From Silene conica (Eukaryota > Streptophyta > Magnoliopsida > Caryophyllales > Caryophyllaceae), in NCBI GenBank assembly GCA_029255685.2, contig CM055317.2, forward strand, positions 74,327,460-74,391,459: DNA of 64,000 nucleotides, in the 5' to 3' direction. This document shows positions 12,588 to 23,955 of this stretch, one piece after another. A model generated the notes under the pieces. That model searched no databases. It saw nothing but the letters and a program-made list of their open reading frames with translations, and had not been told where the DNA came from. The translations under genes and the position numbers were made by a program. Every line of letters begins with the position of its first letter. Positions within the stretch are counted from its first letter, which is position 1.

Positions 12588-12677
12588 CTCCCTGTCTTGG
12601 ACTCTCGACCATTTGTTTACATTTTTTTGTGACGGGATCTTAATCAAATGTAAAACAAATGATTGGGACGGGAGGAG
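12588..12677. mobile_element. Stowaway-type MITE (90 bp)
   Basis: TA-flanked inverted repeat: CTCCCTGTC...ACCATTTGTTTACATTT at the left, AAAACAAATGATTGGGACGGGAGGAG at the right. Same family as the helicase intron copies. Confidence 0.7.
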
Positions 12678-14385
12678 TACAAGTCTCGAAATATATGCTG
12701 GTATTTATGAATTTGGAGAAGTATACAAGACTACAACAGTAAAAAATTACAGGCAACAGTTGAACTTCATGTATAGAGAAGAAAAATACAGAGATTATGA
12801 CCTGTGTAGCAGTGTAGGCTGTCTTGCTGCATGGCCTTTTCTTGGTTGTGGAAGCACCAGAGCATTGTTCTGCAACACTTAGATTGCCGATGAGGCGATG
12901 ATCATGTAATCGGATAAACAGAAAGTAATAAGAGTATGTACCCGACTAAGCTAAAAAAAGTTCGCGTTTTAAGGATCATAAAAGTTCCTTAATCTTCCAT
13001 GAAACAATGTCCTTCAATTAAAGGCATAGATTAGCAACTAAAGTAACAGACTTAAAGTAGCTCTCAGCCGAAAAACATTCATAAGATGTGAATTAGTACA
13101 CACAGTAACTGCCCAAAAATGTACTTCCTCTATTAGAAGTAATTTACTGAGTACTACTCTCATCACAAATTTGTCGCCTCCATTTGACATTGATGGTCAG
13201 CCGAAGTCAGTTTTAAATACTCCGAATCAATTTGTCTGGAAATAAATAGAGATACAATGGAAATGTTGTCAAATTTGAATTACCAAGACAAATTTTGATA
13301 TCGATGATAGTTTGACATCATTGAACCGTCAAAGTCAAATGAGAACAATATAGATAGGATGCAGAATATATATACACGAGTAAGTAGAAATACTTCCCTT
13401 ATTCTCCGATTTCTCTTCTAAAATTTCAACACTCATCTTTTACCTATATATGGAAGTACATCATAGATTAGTACAATGACGAAAAACAATGAAGATGCTC
13501 AATCCCATACCTAACAACCTATCATGGTAAAAGTTAAAAAAAAGCCTTCATTCTGATATGTTTCCAATCTCAAGAACAGTATGAGACGGCCTTACAGGTG
13601 TGTCCGATCCATTAAGTATATAATTATGAAATGACGAATACAATGACAGAACATGATCTTATCCAATCGGGTTGAATAAAACCGCAGTCTGCAATGACCG
13701 AAACGTCCAGATCGGGTTAGGATATAAGGTCTCAAAATGTCTACCTTTTTGTATGCAGTATTTCAAAACAAACAAATATGTCCAAAACAGCATGACCAAT
13801 TCAAATTATTAAGCTGTCTCTCTACATTGAACCATTCTTCAATATCTGACAGGCTGGAACAGCACCTGAGCACCGGTAACCTCAATAATCAAAGTATGAC
13901 AACTCTCACCTAATGTTCGTGGGTTTCCAGTTTCTGTATAGACTATTTCTAATGGTTTTAAGGTTTAATACTTGACTCAAGGCGAGTAAGAAGGAACGTC
14001 TAGGGAACAAGCCAACAACTTACGATTGGTGTCTTAACTCTAACAGATGACTGACTATATTCGAAGTCATTCCCTTTCGTGTCTCAGCGATCATGGTATT
14101 AAATTTGGACAGATACCGTGTTGCAACAATCATAAAAGCTTTGAAGATCACCACGGCCTCATTTTAATGCCCTAGTAGCTAGATCACGGTGCAATGACAG
14201 AAATCAACCAGTGACAGTCGAGGCTAAACTGAGTTTAATATCGTGTCCAAGAGTAAAAAAAGTGTTCTTTAAGTTTATGGAGGGCTACTCATGGAGCATT
14301 GGAGCCTGTCAACTCCTTAATGATTAATGTACGAAAAAAAAATATGTAAATTGCACAATGATGTCGGATGAAAGTATATTCTGTA

Positions 14386-14587
14386 CTCCTTCCATCCATC
14401 CCATTTACGTTGTTCCCATTTATGATGTTCCATTTCCATGAGGTCCTTCCCGAAATAATGTACCCCTTCTCGAAACTGAACAATGGTGTCAGATGAAGTA
14501 TAAAGTCAAGAAGTAATGACATTTCATCACTAAATCTTATATCTGACCTTGAGTCAAATGAGAACAACATTAACGGGATGGAGGAAG
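14386..14587. mobile_element. Stowaway-type MITE (202 bp)
   Basis: TA target duplication on both sides (14384-14385, 14588-14589). Inverted tips CTCCTTCCATCCATCCCATTTA and TAACGGGATGGAGGAAG, with inner GTTGTTC / GAACAAC pairing. No ORF. Confidence 0.75.
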
Positions 14588-14970
14588 TAACGTTCAGTAA
14601 CGAGTTTCTCAAATTATTCTTGGTGAAAAAGAGAAAAGAAAACCTCTGAAAATTTGATCATAACACCAGATAAGATCATTTGAAAGACTGAGAAAATCAG
14701 CTCCAAATAATGGCCGAGTATAGTCATATATTAGATATCAAATACACTTGGATGAGCAAATATGAAAATAAAGGGGCATAAACTGATAAACTGGGTGAGA
14801 AAGTTGAACTCTATTTCCCAGACTTCAAACAAGAAAACAAATCCTTCTGAACTTTGCTAGACCTACTCAACAATCACACCACATTGCAGCTCCATGTAGC
14901 CGTTCAAAAAGCTACCGTATTATATACATAAAGGGAGCTACAAATAATGCTTACATACCAGTATCTAGTA

Positions 14971-16566
14971 TCAGGAAGCACTAGTTTCGACCAGAGGTTT
15001 GCGATCACGGAAGGACATCACAGTTTCAAAAGCACCAACAAGAGCTTTGACCTTACTTTTCCTTGTTTTGACAAGCTTGCTTGCAGTTTCTTCAATAACA
15101 TTGTTCATGTCTACATTGTCCTTTTTAGCAGAACCCTCTTGCCGTCTTAGCTGAACTTTCTCGTGTTCTGGTCTGGTATCCCGTGATTCATTACCCATAC
15201 CATCGTTGTTCTTCAAGTTCTTATCACCAGCTTTACCATTTTGATCCTCTCCCAGAATTTTTCCTCTCTTAAAACGGAGTTTGCGTGGAGAATTACTTGC
15301 AACTTGAAGATTCACCACTGTCCCTCTTTTGAATTTTACTTTCCAGGCTGAACCATCCTTCTCTTCTGAACGACTTATTCCAGTATTTTTAACCTTTGGC
15401 TTGATATTGACAGCTGCTTTTGCTCTTGGTGTATTTGTTTTCGATCCACCCTCTTCTGTTACTAGGCTCACCCCACGATCACCTCTAGGGGTAACAGTTC
15501 GTCTTGCTGAAGAGGAAGCAGACTTTGATGCAGATGTCAAGGAAAATGACGGCAGGCCAAATCGACTTCCTTTTTTAGTAACAGATTTCCTGGGTTTACC
15601 AGAACGGACAGCTCTCGGGCTACTTGGCGACTCTTCACTGGAGAGAAGATTTGGTTTCTCACACACATCACTCGATGTGCTCACTTTGGATTCTTCTGAA
15701 CTACTCATACGCTTTGAACGGGAGAAACTCTTGAAATCCTTGTAAAGTCTTGCCCTGATGCTTCCAGATTTCTTCAGAAGTGTACTTGAAGAGTTCGTCA
15801 CTGTCTCCCTTCCCTTTACCTTTTTACTATCACTGGAGCTGCCCGCTTCCTTTGAAGCAATATCTTTATCTTTTTGACTGGATTTTTCCTTTGTCGTTTT
15901 CTTGGCAGCTGGAATGTCGATTTTACTTCTGCCGAATGAACTCCAAGGACTGCGAACTAAGGGTGGTTTTACTTCAGTTTGGACGTTCTTCAACTTTGAC
16001 TGAGGTGAAGCTACCTTTTTAGGAGAATTTGTGCCTTCAGTTTTGGACGGAAGATTTCTCGGTTTTTTATCCACTGTCGAGCCAGGAAGAGAGAGGCGGC
16101 GGTTTAATTCTTTGTCCTTAACTTCTTTCTCTTTCACGGTTCTTACGAGGTTCTCACCACTAGTTGTCCTCTTTAAAGGCCGATTCTCTCTAATTATTCC
16201 CATGAGAGGTTTCTTGGGTGTTCTCTCAAACTCGTGCTTGTGACCATATTTGCAAGCATCATGACAGGAACCGGTTGAAGCACGACGATAACGAGAACGG
16301 ACAGTAGCCTTGTGGTCCGGAGATGGCTTTTTGATTGTGCTATCTCCAGACTGATTATCCCGTTTCAAATCTTCACCGTCTTCCTTCACTACATCAGCAG
16401 TTTCCTCACTCAGCCTAGCTGTGCTTTCAGAAGTAGCATCATTGCAATCCATATCCCTCTGTTCACTCGACTCTTCCTCAAAAGAATCAATGTTTTTCAC
16501 TGTAACATCAGTTTCAGGCTGCATTTCTTCTGATGCAATGGTTTTGTCAATGTTCAAATCCCCCAT
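14971..16566 (-). CDS. Plant calmodulin-binding-domain protein
   Basis: Uninterrupted 531-codon frame from ATG 16566 (MGDLNIDK) to TGA 14971. The N-terminal half has an acidic segment and then RRASTGSCHDACKYGHKHEF, a conserved block of plant calmodulin-binding proteins of the PF07839 type (recognised from memory). The middle (~150-400) is low-complexity, Ser/Lys/Arg-rich and probably disordered. The C-terminus has the basic block SPRKLRFKRGKILGED followed by KSKVKALVGAFETVMSF, the expected amphipathic calmodulin-binding helix. Family role: Ca2+/calmodulin-dependent signalling; the specific target is unknown. The whole CDS is one exon, with a likely 5'UTR intron upstream. Function beyond calmodulin binding cannot be read from sequence. 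Confidence 0.85.
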   Translation of the reverse strand: MGDLNIDKTIASEEMQPETDVTVKNIDSFEEESSEQRDMDCNDATSESTARLSEETADVVKEDGEDLKRDNQSGDSTIKKPSPDHKATVRSRYRRASTGSCHDACKYGHKHEFERTPKKPLMGIIRENRPLKRTTSGENLVRTVKEKEVKDKELNRRLSLPGSTVDKKPRNLPSKTEGTNSPKKVASPQSKLKNVQTEVKPPLVRSPWSSFGRSKIDIPAAKKTTKEKSSQKDKDIASKEAGSSSDSKKVKGRETVTNSSSTLLKKSGSIRARLYKDFKSFSRSKRMSSSEESKVSTSSDVCEKPNLLSSEESPSSPRAVRSGKPRKSVTKKGSRFGLPSFSLTSASKSASSSARRTVTPRGDRGVSLVTEEGGSKTNTPRAKAAVNIKPKVKNTGISRSEEKDGSAWKVKFKRGTVVNLQVASNSPRKLRFKRGKILGEDQNGKAGDKNLKNNDGMGNESRDTRPEHEKVQLRRQEGSAKKDNVDMNNVIEETASKLVKTRKSKVKALVGAFETVMSFRDRKPLVETSAS

Positions 16567-16599
16567 CTTTTATAGAACAAGTACTTGCCAAATAGAACC

Positions 16600-18232
16600 C
16601 TAAAGCAATAGAAACTACAGATTAGATCCAGGAATACTAAGACGGAAACAAGTTATATAACCGTATAGTGTAACATAACAGCCATACATATGTTAGAAGA
16701 TAAAACTAAATGCAGAAAGGCATAAGAAATACTTCAAAAATCAGAAGTCGAATGCACTCAAATAAGATGATGAACATCGGGAAACTGGTGATCTTAAGCA
16801 ACAAACATACTAATAGACTATGTTACTCTAACTCGGCTTGAAGGGTCGGACAGAAGAACGTATCCAAGTGTCGGACATGGCTATTTTATGAAAAAAGTTC
16901 AAGTTTTTGGTCTAAAATGAAGTGTTTGAGTGTCATACCAATGTCCAAGGATCAAGTGTCGGATATGGGTACGGGAGGTCATATAAAGTGTCGAAATAAC
17001 ACAGCTAATAGAATGTAACTAATGCAGTAAATTAATTACATTCTATTACACACATCATATATGTCCCCTGACTATGACAGACTTTAAAATCTTCCTTTTA
17101 TCAGGACACTTTTGGTCCTACAGGTACTATGTTTAAAAAAAAAAGCTGCAGCAAACGACAAAGGGTCTCGTCCTCGCAAGTCACAATGTACATACAATGA
17201 TACAATGAGGATGTAGGAACTAGTACTTCCGCTATTTTGGCGAGCAAGGCCCCGGCCCAATTGACTTTGCAGCGAGGAAAAAAAAGTCGAATGAGACTTA
17301 GACATCGACACAAGGAGTAGAAAGTAAGCAACAAAACCCTTTTCAGTTGGGTTGAACTTTACATTTGCCTAAGCAAAAATGTCATACCAACCTCCACCTA
17401 GCTAACACCGACTTAAACCTAGCTCAAAAGTTTAATCCAATCCTCTCTAAAACTACAGAGATAATAGGCACGAATGCACGTTTCTGCACACGATTCGACA
17501 ACTTCTAGATCAAATATACAGACAATCTCCTATCCTATGCTTCAAAAAATCAATAACCTATTTACAAAATCCTGTTAACTGGTCAACAAAATCACTAAGC
17601 AAGCAATTATGGGGTGTTTGAAAACCGTTCGAATCAATTTTATACATTTGTTTGCGTTGGTCAAACAAAGCACAAAACAATCAAAAGAAAGGAATCAACA
17701 AAAAATGAGATTGACATCCCCCATTGGCCAATTCACATAATTTTCCGACAAATACTCCCTTCGTCTCAATCGTTATTTACCTTTGAAACGTATTTTAATC
17801 AAAGGTAAACGGATCATTGAGACGAAGGACTCATCCATTAATGCCCATAGGCCTATCATTAAACAGCTACTCTTCCTTAAACCCAACAAATAAAACATGC
17901 AAAGTACAATTGTACAAACCCATTTGCAACCATCTATCAAAAAAATGGAAAACAACATAAATCATAATCAAAGTTTTAGTCTTTTCATCATTAATCAATC
18001 AATCAAGATAAACCCTAAATCAAAAGGGTCCAAACCAAAAACCTAAAAAGGGTGAAAGAAACAATATTTCACAATCATCCATTCAATTCAATTCATTACC
18101 CAACAGGCCTCGTATCCTACTAGTCATCAAGACTCAAGGCGGAGGTATCGTAACAATAGATTACGGGTTCGAACCCCCCCCCCCCCAAAAAAAAAAAAAA
18201 AAAACAATGATCAATTCATCAATTCATCATAC
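16600..18232 (-). other. Probable long 5'UTR intron of the calmodulin-binding gene
   Basis: Reading the minus strand, AACAAG|GTATGATG at 18233/18232 is a good donor and TTGCTTTAG|GGTTC at 16600/16599 a good acceptor 33 bp upstream of the start codon. That gives a ~1.6 kb intron. It contains a Stowaway MITE and a tRNA-like B box GGGTTCGAACCC followed by poly(C)/poly(A) near 18165-18204, probably a SINE tail. Inference from splice consensus only. Confidence 0.4.
17755..17831. mobile_element. Stowaway-type MITE (short)
   Basis: CTCCCTTCGTCTCAATCG...TTTACCTTTGAAACG pairs with TCAAAGGTAAACGGATCATTGAGACGAAGGACT. It lies within the presumed 5'UTR intron of the calmodulin-binding gene. Confidence 0.65.
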
Positions 18233-19241
18233 CTTGTTGAAAAATTCCTTGAAAAATACAGAGGGCAAAAAGGGTTTTTGAGAAATGGGAATATTTGTTA
18301 ATTTATTTAATTAGTTATCAATAATTATAATTATTTTTATAATTTATGAGAAAATGGGGGAAAGGGTAGTTGTTGAAAAATGAAAATGGTGTGATGACAA
18401 TGGAGAAGGAGGCAACTAATGAGGAATTTAGGGAAGAAAGCGCGTTAGTTGAGAAACAAACAAGGGTCCCGCCAAAAGAAACGGCCGTTTATTGTTATTG
18501 TTTAATTAATTACCTCATTATTACATTACTTTCTAACTTAATTTTTCTATTAATACACACTTATTTGACTTTTTGGGAATTTGGGATGGATGAATTCATT
18601 ACTTGATGTTACCTTACATTATGGATGTTTAGCTAATAGAGGGAGGTGGTGTGAGAGATTAAGATTATTATTATATTTAATCTCGATTATGTTTGGTAAA
18701 CAGCATATTGAGCAAGATTGACAGGGGTCGGTGTAATTAGTAGTTTGACCAAGTAATTCACTATTTTTTTTGTTTGGTAAATCGCGTATTCTGATAGTAT
18801 ATTGATTGGTATCTATTGTTTAAATATGTTATTAGCAGTATATTGCATTACCATAGGGTGAACGGAGTGTTGACGGTGAAGTGAGATGTAGGAAATGATA
18901 ACAAAAAACGAACTGATGAGTAAAAAAATGATAAAGGTAAAAATGTAAAACCCGTATGTAAAAGAGTAAATTTCGTGAGTGAAATAGCACACCCCAATAT
19001 ATTCTAAAACCATTTATTATTCTAAATTTTGTTATTTACCAAACAATTTTTTTCTAATTTTGCTAATTTATTTGATAGTCATACTTGCTACTAAAATTTG
19101 AAAACTATATTCTACTAACGTTATCTGATATTATGAATCTACTCCAACAGTTCACTTAGCTGTCGTGGTGCTTGTCTGACACTTATCATATCAACACCGA
19201 CACGACACTTCATTTTACCAAAAATAAATGTATATTTTATT

Positions 19242-19854
19242 CATGGCGGAGCCACCATAGTGGCAATATGGGCTATAGCCCAATACAAATTTCTGATAAA
19301 TAGTTTTAAGTTTCTAAGTAAACAATGTGGGCTTTGGAGCATAGTTGGTTAAAGGACTCTATTTAAGAGTTTTGAAGTATAAAATTGGTCAGGTTCAAGA
19401 CTTGTTCTAATCAAAGTTTGTATAATTTTTTCATATATTAGATGTGCCATATTCCATGTTAAAATGAACTTTATTTTTTATTTTTTATTTCGTAAAAAGT
19501 ACAAGTATTGTATATTTTTTCGAGCATACAAAATTCAATGAATTTTAGACTTGTAAATTGTAAAAAAAATTCAAAAAATTGAAATAATTTTTAGGCTAAT
19601 TTGAATAAATATTCCATACTACTTAATGGATGCTAAAAATGTTAAAAGATTCCATTTCGGTTTTAAATAACCTAAGAATGACGGGTTTTGTGGTTGGCCA
19701 ACGCGAAAGTACTATATGTTAATACTTAAATATAACTGTTTTAATTAAACTCCATTTCAAGCTCACTATGATTCTCAGTTTATAAGTTACAAATATGAGT
19801 GCAACTGAAAAAAAATTTAGTCCTACATGAATTAAATTCCTGGCTCCGCCCCTG
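19242..19854 (+). mobile_element. Non-autonomous hAT-like element (613 bp)
   Basis: Perfect 8-bp target duplication ATTTTATT (19234-19241 and 19855-19862), the hAT signature. Ends CATGGCGGAGCCACC and the reverse complement of CAGGGGCGGAGCCAGG form the terminal inverted repeat. No transposase frame. Confidence 0.8.
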
Positions 19855-20586
19855 ATTTTATTGGAGTATACAAATACGAAAATAATTGTTGTACATTGCC
19901 ATTTTGAAAGGAAAAAGATTGTGAACTACGAAGTATCATTTAGTATACGTGTAGAAGGAGAGCAACTCGGGAATTTGTAATTTCGGTCATTTTACAATCT
20001 TGTAAGGTAATAACATATTGAGATCTAATGGTAAGAAAACTACTTCTAAATTAATTTGGAAAAGCGAAATAAAAGTTTCAATCCTAATAATTTACACTTT
20101 ACTTTGCTCAAAATTATGCAAATATAAATGGTACCACAATAACACTTCTCATTAATTTTTGGGGTCATCAATCATCATCATTTATCTTTGAAAGCTGATA
20201 GGTCTCATACTCTCATTTTAGACGGTATATTCTGTCTAAAGATTTCGGTAGACTTCATGTAATTATTTTATATTAGTCACCTCTAACTATAATATGATCA
20301 CATAAAACAAACCGTCTAAAAACTTCAGGCAAAATATACTCTGAAAAGAGAATTTGTGTATGGAAGAAGCTTGGATTATTCATTCTTCTTCTGAAAGCTC
20401 ATGATGATACACACAAAAGACATTTGAATAGCATCATACAATACAACAATGGAAGTCACATAACCCATCTTCCTTATTTATCGTTCACGCTTGAAACAAA
20501 CAAAAGCTTATCTTTTTCATGTCCCTACGGGCCGCACGAGTCACGACGTTTGGAATCATTTTAGGTCACATAAACTTTAAGAGCAA

Positions 20587-21128
20587 GTGTTCATTGTGAC
20601 GGATATATTCATCAAAAGTTTGCGATGGATCAAGTACTTTTCATGTGAGTGAATGAGGCAAAACAATTTGCTATTTTTTAGGCACTCTGATTTTATCTTA
20701 TATACTCCACATGGGTATTACTTGACCCGTCGCAAGTAGACACTTTGATTTTGTCTTATATACCCCACATGGGTATTACTTGACCTGTCGCAAGTTTGCG
20801 CCGGATATATCCGTCAAAAATGAAAATTTGTAATCTTTAATGCATAATTTTTATTTTATTGAAAACGTAAGAGACTGTCTATCTAAGGTGATTATGGAGT
20901 ACAAAATTAACTTTTGGACATGTTTAATTAGATGAGGTATTTCGATTCAAGCGTAATTCAAGTTTCGGCAACATAAAGTCTCTCTTGTGACGGGAAAGCC
21001 CGTCACAAGCTTGTAAGAAGGGTGTCTAGCTAATAACAAATAGTTTATCTACATCTATTTAAGTATATTTTATTTAACACGTCACAAGTTTACGAAGGAT
21101 GCTGTCTGTCACAAATGAAAATTTGTGC
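20587..21128. mobile_element. Cluster of GACGGATA-type MITE relics
   Basis: 20587-20832 has inverted ends (GTTCATTGTGACGGATATAT at the left; ATATATCCGTCAAAAATGAAA at the right). Inside is a ~58-bp direct repeat, each unit with CACATGGGTATTACTTGACC-GTCGCAAGT. 20976-21128 is a second, more decayed unit (TTGTGACGGGAAAGCCCGTCACAAGC ... CTGTCACAAATGAAAATTTG). Both are related in motif to the 196-bp MITEs. Confidence 0.55.
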
Positions 21129-21293
21129 TTCGGTAATACAGATTTACAACCGAGTCATTTCAAAGAGCTCGTATAGGCACTAGCCAGGCAGCAATGGGTA
21201 GCTTACTCAAATCAGTCCATTTCACAGTACTCCGTATTCGTCAAAATATACGATGAGAAATTTAAGATAATAAAGTAAAATGAATTAATAAAA

Positions 21294-21489
21294 CACAAAT
21301 TCTTATTTGCAACGGCACTATCCGTCGCAAGCTTGCGACGGATACCGTTTCTTCTCACAAAATATCCACTTTTTTTCTCTCTGCAACACTATTCATGTGG
21401 TCCCCTTTCTCCACTAACTCATTTACTATCCATTTTATCTCACAAAATATCCGTCACAAATGATGACCCGTCGCAAGCAAGACTTGCTA
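21294..21489 (+). mobile_element. Mutator-like MITE, copy B (196 bp)
   Basis: Flanked by a perfect 9-bp direct repeat TTAATAAAA (21285-21293, 21490-21498). Same length (196 bp), same start CACAAATTCTTATTTGCAAC and same end GCAAGACTTGCTA as copy A at 6368, with few substitutions. The two target sites differ, so they are independent insertions. Confidence 0.85.
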
Positions 21490-21524
21490 TTAATAAAAAT
21501 ACACGGCAAGTCATTAATTTTTGG

Positions 21525-21672
21525 CAATAAAGTCCTGGTCGCGGAACGACCTCCTGCCAAAATGGCAAGGAAGCTTGCCCTAGTACACCCTTATGGTGAA
21601 ACCTTACTCTGAACCCTCGTCTAGCAGGGACGTCATCGTCCAACGCACTACCTTTTTTTAAGTAAAACCCCA
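21525..21672 (-). repeat. SINE-like element, second copy (inverted)
   Basis: On the minus strand it reads GTGCGTTGGACGATGACGTCCC...AGACGAGGGTTCAGAG...AAGGGTGTACTAGGGCAAGC...TTGCCATTTTGGCAGGAGG. It parallels 2463-2573 but is diverged by several substitutions. No clear target duplication was found. Confidence 0.5.
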
Positions 21673-23025
21673 CGATATAGAAAGTTCCTCCGGTAAGAGG
21701 CGCCGTTAAGCAACAAGTATCTTTCTTTTAAAAAAAATAATAGTCTACATCTTCTAAAGATGAATGCTAAGTCAAGATTTACAAACTTCTATCGTAAAAC
21801 AAAAAAAACATTTACAAACTTGGTTACTTTAATGATGCAACCGTAAATTTAGAACGTGAGAGCAATGGAGTGACAGTATATCAATACAAATCCCATCAGC
21901 AACGAAAAGACCGCGCTAACTATGGTCTATGGATTTATATCATATATACGAATTTCAACTAAAATCGATAAATGATGGAGTAACAAAGACAAATAGCCCC
22001 AAAATGAGTTAGAGTCGACTTGACCTAGAAACAAAGCATCGAATTTATAATAGTATAAATTACTTGCAGAAGATTGATGCAAATCTAAATCAATAATCAA
22101 AGGCAAATCCAACTGTCAGAGTCTCAGAGAGATTGAAAGGCAAGTATTCTAACTAGAAAATCATAATTAACTGTTTTCCGAGACCATGTCAAGTTTTCTG
22201 CAACAATTTTTCCTCTGTTAATATCCTTCAAGCATCTGAATATATCAAACAGACCAAAAGACGACGAGCAACATCCATTTCAAATGAAGGTCATGCATGG
22301 AGTGGCACAATTGCACACACATCAAGTTCCCTTAAATCTAGCCCGTTAAAACCAACGGAAAATCACTGAAGAGACGGTCTCAAATCTCAATACATCTAAT
22401 GCAGCATCTGAATGCTGTACTTTTTGTGAAACGGCGTCAAATAATCCAAGAATTACTCATAAATACATCTAATACACAGCTTTATCAATCGTATATTTTA
22501 CAATTGATGAGAAAAGACTAACTGCTAAAACGGATGGAGCCCTTAAACATTACTTACTGCATAACACTAAAACTAACAATTGATGACAATCTTACATGAT
22601 ACTGATTTTTCGATACAGTTGCACACGTCAAAGTTGGACTAAACTCTGAAACTTGCTGCCAATCTGCCATTGCTATGAATTCACAGGAAGTCCATGATGG
22701 CTAAGACTAAACTACAAACTTACAAGTTGTAACCCATAACACCGTAAAAAATAAAGCAAACAGATAAGGATTTCGAAGTGAAAAGAAGAAATGAAGGACA
22801 GTCTTACCTACAAAGGATGCCACCAGATGACAGTAAACAACTGAACTATACTCTTCAAGAAACACGGGAGTTGATATTGGAGAACATCTTAAGAACATTT
22901 ATAGTGGAAACCCTAAAAAACTTTGTGGATGACTTTGAGTAAAAGGATAGTCGGCAAATTGGATCTTTTTTTGGAAGAAGGCTAGAAACACGGTTCCTCA
23001 GCACAGAAAGAAAGGAGGACACATT

Positions 23026-23823
23026 TTAAGTAAGGATTTCTCTAACCAACCAGTCTAAACTTGGGTAGGCAAAATATAGCACGAGGAAGGATGGAAAGGC
23101 AAAAACGACGGTTATGAGGACGTACAAGGCTAAAATTGCTGCACTTGCTGGTATAGCATACAAAGTGACTAGAAGGAATACCATGACAAGAGGAAACTTA
23201 GCTGTCAAATGAACCACAAAAGCCAAAGACTTCCGAAATGAGATGTTCAATCTCTCTCTATTAAAGAATCGATGTACAAGGCTTGGGTTATGGTTATCCT
23301 CCGACCTCTCTGGCGTACGAGGAGCAGGAACTTCCCTATGGTGTCTAATATGAGATGGGCTTATGACACCGAAATTTCCGTTCATCAAACCTGCTTGGTG
23401 ACAATCCCCGTGAGTTGATGTATAAGTCCTTGTTCTATCACCATTCATGCTCTCAACCATCCAGAGGATAAAATAGTTTTTACGAGGGAATCTTAAGACG
23501 CCTTTATGAAACAACCTAGGAGAAAGTAAATTGCACCACGGGCAAGAGATGAAGAACGGAAGCTGGACGGGTAAAGTAGAAAGTTTCAGAGCAGCCCAAG
23601 GGAGTCCCAAGACGCAATTCTTGCAGAGGGTGTGACCACACCAGAGCACATAGGGAACATTCTCTACAATATTGAAGGACTCCCAGCATATGGGACACTC
23701 CAGTCCTTCCTCTCTGTTGGTATCATAAGATGCATCGTCATCTGAGCACTCAGCACTTTGAGTTGGAATATCATTTTTCAATTTGACACATCCCGAAATG
23801 GCATTTGAAGCACAGGTCCACAT
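23026..23823 (-). CDS. Membrane-anchored C3HC4 RING-finger protein (putative E3 ubiquitin ligase)
   Basis: 265 residues from ATG 23823 (MWTCASNA) to TAA 23026. The RING is C43-x2-C46-x15-C62-x-H64-x2-C67-x2-C70-x23-C94-x2-C97, a canonical C3HC4 with ECPICWESF and CGHTLCKNC. After it comes FPRKNYFILWMVESMNGD, a block shared by a small plant family of RING proteins (from memory). A polar linker follows, then two hydrophobic segments at about 210-255 (AKFPLVMVFLLVTLYAIPAS and AAILALYVLITVVFAFPSF), so it is likely anchored in an internal membrane with the RING in the cytosol. Expected role: E2-dependent ubiquitin transfer; substrate unknown. The coding region is intronless; a 5'UTR intron is likely. 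Confidence 0.85.
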   Translation of the reverse strand: MWTCASNAISGCVKLKNDIPTQSAECSDDDASYDTNREEGLECPICWESFNIVENVPYVLWCGHTLCKNCVLGLPWAALKLSTLPVQLPFFISCPWCNLLSPRLFHKGVLRFPRKNYFILWMVESMNGDRTRTYTSTHGDCHQAGLMNGNFGVISPSHIRHHREVPAPRTPERSEDNHNPSLVHRFFNRERLNISFRKSLAFVVHLTAKFPLVMVFLLVTLYAIPASAAILALYVLITVVFAFPSFLVLYFAYPSLDWLVREILT

Positions 23824-23955
23824 GATAACCAACAACTCAAGAAGAAAAAATGAGACCTCTCTTCCTTTCTGTTTTTACAGACAACAAAACATTTTTAGCC
23901 TCCCTTTTCTACGCATTATCAGCTACTCATCACCATCAATACTGGGAGCTTTGAT

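Larger units (their letters stand above)
11219..14940. other. Gene-less region between PIF7-like and calmodulin-binding genes
   Basis: No protein-coding gene is supported; open frames are short and without family resemblance. The left few hundred bases are the PIF7-like 3'UTR. The right end (14600-14970) is the 3'UTR of the minus-strand calmodulin-binding gene. Between them are a decayed tandem duplication (11732-12305) and Stowaway elements (12588-12677, 14386-14587). Confidence 0.55.
18234..23025. other. Gene-less MITE/SINE-rich region
   Basis: No coding gene seen. The first ~300 bases are probably the promoter of the minus-strand calmodulin-binding gene. The rest contains the hAT-like element 19242-19854, the GACGGATA-type MITE cluster 20587-21489 and the SINE-like copy at 21525-21672. 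The last few hundred bases are probably the 3'UTR of the RING gene. Confidence 0.55.

Noticed and set aside
12565-12882. 105-codon ORF at 12565
   Set aside because: Begins inside a Stowaway MITE, no similarity or splice context.
15329-16603. Plus-strand ORFs opposite the calmodulin-binding gene
   Set aside because: Antisense shadows of a long, conserved minus-strand CDS.
18160-18204. tRNA gene (GGGTTCGAACCC B box)
   Set aside because: Only a B box followed by poly(C)/poly(A); no acceptor stem or anticodon arm can be folded, so a SINE tail is more likely.
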